Positions 1 to 5,747 of a DNA stretch of 24,725 nucleotides are shown piece after piece. A model generated the notes under the pieces. The model did not search any database, had not been told where the DNA came from, and saw nothing but the letters and a program-made list of their open reading frames with translations. How positions within the stretch are numbered: position 1 is the first letter of the stretch; the number at the start of each line of letters is the position of its first letter. Source of the DNA: Akkermansiaceae bacterium UBA2367 (GTDB lineage: Bacteria; Verrucomicrobiota; Verrucomicrobiia; Verrucomicrobiales; DEV007); the NCBI GenBank assembly GCA_002344525.1, contig DDTJ01000102.1, forward strand, positions 1 through 24,725. The letters are read 5' to 3'. The translations under genes and the position numbers were made by a program.

Positions 1-20
1 TATCTTGAAAGCGAATTGGA

Positions 21-95
21 ATTACTCTTACTCCCCGAACGTCGCCCATCCTCCGATTTTGAGTAAGGAGTAGGAGTAAAGAGTAAGAGTAGGAG
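21..95. repeat. GAGTAA-type microrepeat with dyad symmetry
   Basis: Positions 61-95 are built from degenerate GAGTAAG/GAGTAGG units, and positions 21-34 carry the reverse complement of such a unit (ATTACTCTTACTCC). The two blocks could pair as a hairpin. It lies just past the stop codon of the minus-strand regulator gene, so it might act as its transcription terminator, although no clean U-tract is visible. A simple-sequence repeat is the alternative reading. Confidence 0.35.
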
Positions 96-104
96 AACTG
101 GCGT

Positions 105-1196
105 TCAAAGCGTCTCGCCACCCACAAACTTCGGAATCAACCGCACCGCATGAGACGGCAGCGAACCGGTCTCGGCAAAACGACGGAGAGCCAAGGAAAG
201 CTGACGGGCTAGCAGGGCCGCATCGGTCGTGTAGCGCGCCACCGAGGGTGTGAGATGGGCGAGGTAGCCCTCGTCGTCGCGCGAGACGAGAGCAAGATCG
301 CGGGGCAGTCGCAGGCCGTTCCGCTGGAGATGGGTCAGCACGGTCAGGACGTGGACGGCACGGGCCACGACGATCGCGTCGGGGGGAGTGCGCGAACGCA
401 GGGCGGTATCCAGCAAGGCGAGGAGATGCTCGGGTGAACCGTCGTGGGCGAAGACGGAAAGCCTCCGTCCATCCCCCTCGGGAAAGCCTTCGCGCAGTCC
501 CGCCTCGCTTTCCGCTTCGCCGCCGGTGGCCCCTTCGGGCAGGCAGAGGAGGACGTGCTGGCGTCCTTTCTTCCGTAGCAGCCCTCCGGCGTGGCGGCAA
601 GCGGCGCGGTAGTCGATATCGACCGAGGGAAGAGGAATGCCGGGGGCGCAGGAACCCGCCACGAGACAGGGCAGGCCGCTGCGATGGAACCATCGCTGCA
701 TCGGCTCGCGCGAGCCGAAGGTGATCCAGACCGCCGCCGCCGTCCGCGAGGTCAGTTCGAGCAGAGCCCGCTCGGGCTTGCGTTTGAAGCAGGCGGGGCT
801 GACGAGGACCTCGAGTTGGAATCCGGCGCGGGCGAGGTTGGCCCGCAGTTCATCGACCATGACCACCGCCGAGGGCGGCATCGCGAGGAGGGGACGCGAG
901 GCGATGGCGGCGATGACGCGGCTGTCGCTCCGCCCACGCCGCCGTTTCTTCGGCGCTTGGAGCAGGCGGCAACGCCGTCGCGGGGAACGCTCGATTTCGC
1001 CCTCGCGCTCCAGTTCGTCGAGAGCCCCGCGCAGAGTCGGGCGGCTGACCTGGAAACGGACGCAGAGCTCGCGTTCGCCCGGCAGGGCCTCGACCCACGC
1101 GCCCGAGGCGATGGCGGAGCGCAGGGCGCGGGCGGTCTCGGCGACAAGGGAGACGCGGCGGGGGAGTTCGTCTGAGGCTTCGCTCGGGGTGGGCAT
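105..1196 (-). CDS. GntR-type HTH / LacI-type ligand-binding hybrid transcriptional regulator
   Basis: This 363-residue protein should be a cytoplasmic DNA-binding regulator. Residues about 15-85 match a GntR winged helix (ALRSAIASGAW, LPGERELCVRFQVSRPTLRGAL, then an E-rich wing and a basic RRRCR stretch). Residues about 95-363 resemble the sugar-binding-protein-like sensor of LacI regulators (AVVMVDELRANLARAGFQLEV, LVAGS, VDIDYRAA, PPDAIVVA, LALVSRDD). The AraR type of GntR regulator has this architecture, and the known members respond to sugars. A 21-bp dyad ends exactly at the ATG, and the same dyad precedes the operon at 4935, so autoregulation and control of that operon are likely. The start is supported by a degenerate second copy (4821-4866) that preserves the N-terminal SDELP segment. 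The ligand is unknown. Confidence 0.88.
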   Translation of the reverse strand: MPTPSEASDELPRRVSLVAETARALRSAIASGAWVEALPGERELCVRFQVSRPTLRGALDELEREGEIERSPRRRCRLLQAPKKRRRGRSDSRVIAAIASRPLLAMPPSAVVMVDELRANLARAGFQLEVLVSPACFKRKPERALLELTSRTAAAVWITFGSREPMQRWFHRSGLPCLVAGSCAPGIPLPSVDIDYRAACRHAGGLLRKKGRQHVLLCLPEGATGGEAESEAGLREGFPEGDGRRLSVFAHDGSPEHLLALLDTALRSRTPPDAIVVARAVHVLTVLTHLQRNGLRLPRDLALVSRDDEGYLAHLTPSVARYTTDAALLARQLSLALRRFAETGSLPSHAVRLIPKFVGGETL

Positions 1197-1236
1197 CTGG
1201 TCAGGAGCCGTTACCGGAAAGGTGGGCCTTCCGGCC
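1151..1236. repeat. Direct repeat copy A: regulator 5' end plus operator
   Basis: This stretch aligns with 4821-4907 in the same orientation with one 1-nt gap, and roughly three quarters of positions agree by eye. It spans the first 15 or so codons of the regulator gene (read on the minus strand), the start codon, the 21-bp dyad and about 19 bp beyond. The two copies bracket a segment of about 3.6 kb. See copy B for the decayed partner. Confidence 0.75.
1197..1217. promoter_or_regulatory. Candidate operator of the GntR/LacI-hybrid regulator (autoregulatory)
   Basis: This is a 21-bp imperfect dyad with GGT and ACC half-sites 11 nt apart and flanking symmetric C/G bases. It directly touches the regulator start codon (CAT at 1194-1196 on this strand). 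The same dyad, with better symmetry, is at 4868-4888 ahead of the operon. Binding here would block transcription or initiation of the regulator itself. No room is left for a Shine-Dalgarno sequence, so the mRNA may be leaderless. The assignment to this regulator is inference from position and recurrence. Confidence 0.6.
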
Positions 1237-1270
1237 TGGGGTCACCGGGCTGAAACTGGAACGGGGGATG

Positions 1271-1288
1271 GGGTGGAATGTTCCACCC
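1271..1288. promoter_or_regulatory. 18-bp palindrome between oxidoreductase and regulator genes
   Basis: Eight-base arms GGGTGGAA and TTCCACCC are separated by two bases, immediately after the stop codon of the Gfo/Idh/MocA gene on the minus strand. It could be a protein-binding site or, with a 6-nt loop, a short GC-rich hairpin; there is no U-tract. Its core TGGAATGTTCC recurs at 21698-21708. Confidence 0.4.
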
Positions 1289-1289
1289 A

Positions 1290-2543
1290 TCATGATATCA
1301 CGGGGATTTTCAGAAGCTCTCCTCCCTTGAGGGCGGATTGGTGGGCGATGATGCCCGGGATGGTGTAGTCCAGCGAGGCGTCGATATCGATCACGGAAGG
1401 GCGGCCCTGCACGAGGGCTTCGACGAACTCGTGGGTGATGAAGGTGTGGGAGCCCTCGTGCCCGCTGTTGTGTCGCAGCGGCTCGGGGAGCATGTCGGTC
1501 TTCCACCATTCCGGTATTTCGAAATTGGATTTGGTGGCTTTGCGGTAGGCAAAGCCGGCATCGTCGCGGCCCAGCTCCTCGGAAGGGCTCCATTTCTCGC
1601 CGGCTGCCGTGAGGGTCATCTTGGTGCCGAACCAGGAGGCGCTTTCGGTGCTCCAGACGGGGGCCTCCCACCAGAGCCGCACGCGGAAGGGGTGTCCCCG
1701 GTCGGTCTTGAAATGGGCGGTTTCGTTCCAGAAGGGATTGTTGTCGAAGGCGTTTTTTTGGAGGATGGGGTCGTCGTTGCCCCAGCCGTGGCAGGCGACT
1801 TCGACCAAACGTTCCTTGGTGATGCTCAGCAGATGCGCGGTGCAATGGGTGGGGTAGAACATAGGGGGCACGCCGTAGCGCCAGGTCGGATCGTCCGCAG
1901 TGCCATAGAGGACCTTCAGGCCGGGATGGAAGTAGTCCGAATCGCAGGAGACGATGTCGCCCATGGCTCCCTTTTCGTAGAGGCGGCGGGTCGTAATGGT
2001 CTTCTGCTGCCAGTAGGACGTTTCCGCCATCATGTAGGTCAGGCCGGTTTTCTTGACCTGGTCCCTGAGGTTTTTGGCCTGATCCAGGGCCTCGTTGACC
2101 GTGTGGGCCATGACGGCGGGCACGGCGGAAATGACATGCTTGCCGTTTTCCAATGCCAGCATGGCATGCTGGAAATGGAGGGGGCCGTCGGTGAACACTC
2201 CGATGGCATCCATATCCGGGTCTTTCACCATTTCCTCCAGCGAAGGATATTCCTTGTCGCAGTGGTAGGTTTTCTTGAGATGCTCGCGTCTGGAGGGTTC
2301 CAGGTCGCTGACGGCCGCGACCACGCAGTCCGGGTGCTCGTGCCACTGGAAGGAGGCCCCGAAGCGTCCTCCGGCGATGCCGATGCGGATCTTCTTTCGG
2401 GTTCCCTCGGAGCTGTGCGCCGATGGCAGCAAGAGCGAGGCACCGGCGACCAGCGCGCTCAGCGAGACCGCACCCTGCCGGGTGAAGTCGCGGCGGCTCA
2501 CGCTGGCTGCGGTGGAAACTGTGGAGTCGTCGGGATGGGCCAT
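1290..2543 (-). CDS. Tat-exported Gfo/Idh/MocA family oxidoreductase
   Basis: This 417-residue protein begins with a twin-arginine signal (SRRDF at residues 16-20, then a hydrophobic stretch ending near SAHSS), so it is probably exported folded with its cofactor. A Rossmann motif GIAGGRFGA lies at residues 55-63, followed by the family's NAD(P)-binding half and a C-terminal alpha/beta half rich in Trp (WRYGVPPMFYPTHCTAH, WWEAPVW). The usual EKP catalytic lysine motif after GKHV is replaced by AVP (residues 140-142), which removes the normal lysine. The family oxidises or rearranges sugars and cyclitols with a nicotinamide cofactor; the altered motif makes the reaction here uncertain. It lies between a propeller-like gene upstream and the regulator gene downstream on the same strand. 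A strong dyad lies about 60-90 bp ahead of the start. Confidence 0.9.
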   Translation of the reverse strand: MAHPDDSTVSTAASVSRRDFTRQGAVSLSALVAGASLLLPSAHSSEGTRKKIRIGIAGGRFGASFQWHEHPDCVVAAVSDLEPSRREHLKKTYHCDKEYPSLEEMVKDPDMDAIGVFTDGPLHFQHAMLALENGKHVISAVPAVMAHTVNEALDQAKNLRDQVKKTGLTYMMAETSYWQQKTITTRRLYEKGAMGDIVSCDSDYFHPGLKVLYGTADDPTWRYGVPPMFYPTHCTAHLLSITKERLVEVACHGWGNDDPILQKNAFDNNPFWNETAHFKTDRGHPFRVRLWWEAPVWSTESASWFGTKMTLTAAGEKWSPSEELGRDDAGFAYRKATKSNFEIPEWWKTDMLPEPLRHNSGHEGSHTFITHEFVEALVQGRPSVIDIDASLDYTIPGIIAHQSALKGGELLKIPVIS

Positions 2544-2605
2544 GGAGAAGCGGAATGAAGTGGAAGTTGCGGGATCGCAAACGGAGAAATCCCACGAATC
2601 CTATC

Positions 2606-2633
2606 ATGCGTGCCTTTTGCGAAAAGAACGCAT
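2606..2633. promoter_or_regulatory. 28-bp dyad upstream of the Gfo/Idh/MocA gene
   Basis: The outer arms ATGCGT and ACGCAT and an inner CTTTT-N3-AAAAG are symmetric about one centre; by eye 22 of 28 positions are consistent with dyad symmetry. It sits 63-90 bp upstream of the minus-strand ATG at 2543, where an operator or promoter would be expected. LacI- and GntR-type operators often have such AT-flanked GC centres. The sequence differs from the dyads at 1197 and 4868, so another regulator is implied. An RNA hairpin with a 3-nt loop is the alternative. Confidence 0.45.
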
Positions 2634-2691
2634 ACGAGCTATCTACCGGACGCCAATCCCCCGCGTCCACAGCCTACCGGCGAACGTCGCT

Positions 2692-4323
2692 CTACTGTTC
2701 CCCGGTCTTCGCGGGCCACTCGGGACCACCCGCCTCTTTCTGCGTGATCTCGCCGTCGAGTCGCCCGAAGATGCCCTCTCCCCAGGAGATGGAATCCGGC
2801 TTCAGGGTCTTCACGAACTCGGGGTCGAGGGGCGTCGAGCCGAGGTCGCGTCCGTCTTGGGAGATCGCGAGCCGATCCGCCTCTACGACAAAGGTCAAGA
2901 CGGTCGGGCCGGATTTCCACTGGATCGGAGCGGAAAGATTTCCCGGCAGTTTGAGTTTCAGCACGGAGCCGTACTCCTTGCGGGCGTCTTCGGACATGAA
3001 ATCGAGGTATTTGGCATCCCACTGGACGACATTTTTCGCCGAGGTCGCGAACATCAGGGAATCGCCCACGGGAACGGCGCTGGTCACCCGCTGCCCCCAA
3101 TCGTTCATCACCAGACCGTGCCTCTTGGCGCCGTCCTCGTAGGGGTGGGTCGTACGCTTGTGCGGCTCGGGATGCGTGAACAACCGCCCCATCGAGATCC
3201 AGCGGTCGGTTTCCTCCTCGTGCCGCCACACTTCGCCCCAAGGCCAGACTCCGGCGTAGAGTTCGCCGCGATACAGGGCCAGCGTCTGGCATTCCCGCGA
3301 GCTGCCGGAAACCTCGGGGAGCTTGGGAGGAAATCCGGGAAGATGCTTCAGCTCCTGCCCGTCGTATTCGAACACATCCCCGGTGGGATACTGGCCCAAC
3401 AGAAGCTTGTTCCGGTAGTTCAGCACGCTGTAGATCTGATAGCTGGTGTTCGGGACATGCTCGCGAAGCGTCCGCCACGACTCGCCATCGTGGACATAGA
3501 CGCCGCCCCGGTTGGTCACTGTCAGGACCTGCTGGCCCAAGCTGCCGAAGGCCCAGGTGGCGGCGCCGACCGGGGTGACGGAAACGGCGTCGCTCTCTTT
3601 CTCCGGATCGATGAGACGCGGGTTGTCCGGAGTCCACAGGCAGGCATGGATGCGGGTGAAGCCGTCCTGCTCCGACGAGTGGTTGTGATAGAAGAACAGC
3701 CTTCCTTGGCCGTAGTAGAAGTAGTTATATTTTCCGATGGCGGGTGCGTCGAGGATCAGTTTGTCGTTGTAGAACACCCTGCCGTCGGCGAATCGCAGCA
3801 CGCCGTCTCCGACGCGGACCACGCCATCGTATCCCGAGCCGAGCCCTTCCACGGGCTTCGCCGGAGCCTGCCATTCCCCGGATGCCGGATTCCACTCGCT
3901 GAACTGCTGGCTATAGTGGAGGTTGATGGCGAAGAGACGCCCCGCGAAATCGAACATATAGAGGCCGCAATGATCGTCCGGCCGGGGGAGTCGCTCCAAG
4001 GTGAACTGGTTTTCGCCCTCCGGTGGCCGCACGAAGAATTGCACGGTGTGCCGATCCATCAGGTAGCGCGTGTTGTAGACCGTCGGGAAACCAGCTCCGG
4101 CGACCACCCGGCCTTGGGCATCCTTCGCTTCGAACAGAGAGCCGAGGCTCTTGCCGTTGTCCGCTCCGAAATCGACCGTCACGGAAAAAGCCAGCTTCGT
4201 CTTGGCATCGGGGGATTCATCTGCGGAGCTGCTTGCCATCAGGCCCGCGACGAGCGCGAAAACTCCTGCGAGGAGAACGGGCTGGGGTTTGTTCGGAAAC
4301 GACTTGCTAGGCGTGCTCGACAT
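2692..4323 (-). CDS. Secreted propeller-like protein of unknown function
   Basis: I do not recognise a named family for this 543-residue protein. It starts with a basic N-terminus and a hydrophobic core (VLLAGVFALVAGLMASSSADE), so it is probably secreted by Sec. The body contains repeated short modules of the type VTNRGGVYVHDGESWRTL, LLLGQYPTGDVFEYDGQELKHLPG and LYAGVWPWGEVWRHEEETDRWISMG. This resembles blades of a kelch- or Asp-box-like beta-propeller. A region near residues 440-510 (GNLSAPIQWKSGPTVLTFVVEADRLAISQDG) could be a small beta-sandwich. No catalytic motif is evident. It is upstream of, and on the same strand as, the oxidoreductase gene, with a 148-bp gap holding a dyad. A sugar-binding or degrading role fits the neighbourhood but is inference. 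Confidence 0.75.
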   Translation of the reverse strand: MSSTPSKSFPNKPQPVLLAGVFALVAGLMASSSADESPDAKTKLAFSVTVDFGADNGKSLGSLFEAKDAQGRVVAGAGFPTVYNTRYLMDRHTVQFFVRPPEGENQFTLERLPRPDDHCGLYMFDFAGRLFAINLHYSQQFSEWNPASGEWQAPAKPVEGLGSGYDGVVRVGDGVLRFADGRVFYNDKLILDAPAIGKYNYFYYGQGRLFFYHNHSSEQDGFTRIHACLWTPDNPRLIDPEKESDAVSVTPVGAATWAFGSLGQQVLTVTNRGGVYVHDGESWRTLREHVPNTSYQIYSVLNYRNKLLLGQYPTGDVFEYDGQELKHLPGFPPKLPEVSGSSRECQTLALYRGELYAGVWPWGEVWRHEEETDRWISMGRLFTHPEPHKRTTHPYEDGAKRHGLVMNDWGQRVTSAVPVGDSLMFATSAKNVVQWDAKYLDFMSEDARKEYGSVLKLKLPGNLSAPIQWKSGPTVLTFVVEADRLAISQDGRDLGSTPLDPEFVKTLKPDSISWGEGIFGRLDGEITQKEAGGPEWPAKTGEQ

Positions 4324-4382
4324 GGGGCGATGCTAGGGTTGGAATCCCCCTTTTCAATCCTTTGCCTTCCCCCGATAACGTG

Positions 4383-4442
4383 TCACGCCGGATCGGACGG
4401 ATTCCGCCAATCGAGGCTGAGGAATCGTTCGAAGCGGCGGTG
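4383..4442 (-). pseudogene. Scar of a PIN-domain toxin gene (last ~19 codons)
   Basis: Directly after the antitoxin remnant, the minus strand reads HRRFERFLSLDWRNPSDPA and stop. This resembles the usual C-terminus of VapC toxins (an F.RF..L.W.NP tail). Nothing of the catalytic PIN core is present, so nearly the whole toxin has been deleted. The assignment rests on about 19 residues and on the position behind an antitoxin, so it is tentative. Confidence 0.5.
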
Positions 4443-4443
4443 C

Positions 4444-4706
4444 TCACCAACCGATGCCCAGTTTGGCGAGATCGGCCTTTCCCAGCTCCTCTTCCGCGAT
4501 CCGCTCGCTCTCCTCCCAAGAACGGGAATCGGGCTGCTCGGGCGAATACACCCGGAACGTGTGGGAACCTTTGGATCGGGCCACCCCCTTTTCCAAACGC
4601 AGCCTCAGGCTCTCTTCGAGGAAACGGGTCAGGTAAGCCCCTCCCGCGCCGCTTCGGCCTTGGCTTCACGGCAGAGGCGGTCGTCGATGTGCAAAGTGGT
4701 TTGCAT
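4444..4706 (-). pseudogene. Frameshifted type II antitoxin (VapB-like)
   Basis: From ATG at 4706 the minus strand reads MQTTLHIDDRLCREAKAEAARE, a typical start for a short VapB/RHH-like antitoxin, and then hits a stop. Shifting frame at the G-run around 4638-4643 restores YLTRFLEESLRLRLEKG and continues to a stop at 4444. The span is 263 nt, one short of a multiple of three, consistent with a single-base deletion. An orphan, inactivated antitoxin is the simplest reading; a sequencing error in the G-run would be the alternative. The adjacent toxin is reduced to a scar, which favours real decay. Together with the regulator remnant these pieces are all I see in the 4324-4934 gap. Confidence 0.7.
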
Positions 4707-4756
4707 GACAGAAATCTAAACTTCGCAATATTTTCACCAATTTCCTCGCGCTGCCA

Positions 4757-4778
4757 GAGTCATCAAGATTTTTGACTC
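4757..4778. promoter_or_regulatory. Short dyad in the operon upstream region
   Basis: GAGTCA and TGACTC are separated by 10 nt in an AT-richer patch (4700-4780) of the upstream region. It could be a binding site or a leftover of the toxin-antitoxin promoter. A chance occurrence is possible. Confidence 0.2.
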
Positions 4779-4820
4779 CGGAAAACCCCGGAAACCCGCG
4801 CCCTTTCCCAAGGGGGGCAC

Positions 4821-4866
4821 GGACGCGGTAGAGGGAGTTCGTCGGAGGTGTCTCACGGAGCGGTCA
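4821..4866 (-). pseudogene. Degenerate 5' end of a second GntR/LacI-hybrid regulator gene
   Basis: Read on the minus strand from ATG at 4866, this encodes MTAP-stop-DTSDELP, to be compared with MPTPSEASDELP of the intact regulator. There is a stop at codon 5 and a one-base gain after the SDELP segment; similarity then fades. The remnant sits divergently to the operon at 4935 across a shared operator, which is the normal place for the regulator of an operon. Either the regulator once sat here and was displaced, or a related paralogue decayed here. Confidence 0.6.
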
Positions 4867-4867
4867 T

Positions 4868-4888
4868 CTGGTCAGAAATCTTTACCAG
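4868..4888. promoter_or_regulatory. Candidate operator in front of the operon
   Basis: This is a 21-bp dyad with perfect 5-bp arms CTGGT and ACCAG and further inner symmetry (A..A.T..T positions). It ends 46 bp before the ATG of the RraA-like gene. The related dyad at 1197-1217 abuts the regulator gene. It is the best candidate for regulation of the plus-strand operon. Confidence 0.65.
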
Positions 4889-4934
4889 AAAGGCAGGCTT
4901 GCCGGAACCGCTCCGCAAGGGGCAAAATGACAAC

Positions 4935-5705
4935 ATGAGCGATCCTGCCAATCCCCCGCGTCCCCTGCCTCCCGGCGACCTTCACCAACTGAACCGCTGG
5001 AACACCCCGACGATCTACAACGGCTGGGAGCAGATCACGCGGCGGAACCCCGGTCGCGACGCCTTCAACCTGGAGGAGACCCGCGACTTCATGCCGCAGA
5101 TGGGGCCGATGACGGGCTACGCCGTGACCCTGTTGATCGAGCCATCGAACCCTGTTCATCGCGAGACCAACCCGAACGCGGGCGAGGAATACCGCCGCTA
5201 CCTTGCCAGTCTGCCCGGTCCGAAGATCGTCGTGGTGCAGGATCTCGACAGGCCGCGCGTTCATGGCTCGCATTGGGGCGAGGTGAACGCGAGGCTGCAC
5301 CGCGCCCTCGGCTGTGTCGGCACGATCACCGACGGGGCCATCCGCGACGTGGACGAGATGACCGACGCGGGTTTCAAGGCCCTCGCCCGACGGCTCTGCG
5401 TGGGCCACGCCTTCGTCCATCCGGTGCGCTGGGGATGCGAGGTGGAGGTCTTCGGCACGAAGGTCCGACACGGCGACCTCATCCACGCCGACAAGCACGG
5501 TTTCCTCGTCATCGCGCCGGAGGAGCAGGAGAGTCTCCTCGACGCCGCGACCTTCATGGACCGCAACGAATGCGAGACCGTGATCCCCGCCGCCCGCGAC
5601 ACCGAGGACGACGGTGTCGAGGCGAAGCTGGCGAAAATGGAGGCGGCCATCGGGCGCTTCCGCGAGAAGGTCCGGGCCAAGTTCCAGCGCGACGGGGAAT
5701 GGTGA
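4935..5705 (+). CDS. RraA-like aldolase/decarboxylase family protein
   Basis: This 256-residue predicted cytoplasmic protein belongs to the RraA / HMG-CHA aldolase fold family. It contains TDGAIRDVDEM with R137-D138, matching the family's R-D-x-x-E/D site that binds divalent metal and substrate, and a late GDLIHADKHGFLVIA segment equivalent to the family's GD..HAD..G..V. Members cleave or decarboxylate 2-oxo acids such as 4-hydroxy-4-methyl-2-oxoglutarate or oxaloacetate; others lack enzymatic activity. The C-terminal 30 residues form a charged helix. I chose ATG 4935 because the longer frame from 4848 would cover the operator; AAGGGG at 4917-4922 is a weak ribosome site. It is the first gene of the operon, 42 bp ahead of the next gene. 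Confidence 0.85.
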   Translation: MSDPANPPRPLPPGDLHQLNRWNTPTIYNGWEQITRRNPGRDAFNLEETRDFMPQMGPMTGYAVTLLIEPSNPVHRETNPNAGEEYRRYLASLPGPKIVVVQDLDRPRVHGSHWGEVNARLHRALGCVGTITDGAIRDVDEMTDAGFKALARRLCVGHAFVHPVRWGCEVEVFGTKVRHGDLIHADKHGFLVIAPEEQESLLDAATFMDRNECETVIPAARDTEDDGVEAKLAKMEAAIGRFREKVRAKFQRDGEW

Positions 5706-5747
5706 ACGACGCCCTTTTTATCCATTTTTGAAACCGACGATTCCGCT

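Larger units (their letters stand above)
4821..4907. repeat. Direct repeat copy B: regulator remnant plus operator
   Basis: This is the partner of 1151-1236 in the same orientation. The best conserved parts are GGAGTTCGTC (within the SDELP codons), CATCTGGTCAG (start codon plus left half-site) and TTACC.GAAAGG (right half-site and flank). Conservation outside the coding part argues that the operator is functional. Confidence 0.72.

Noticed and set aside
2275..4719. Very long open frame on the plus strand, antisense to the oxidoreductase and propeller genes
   Set aside because: It has no recognisable domain and lies opposite two genes with clear signal peptides or folds. High GC keeps antisense frames open.
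4848..4934. Longer N-terminus for the RraA-like protein
   Set aside because: It would be encoded by the conserved operator and the regulator remnant, and it adds nothing family-like.
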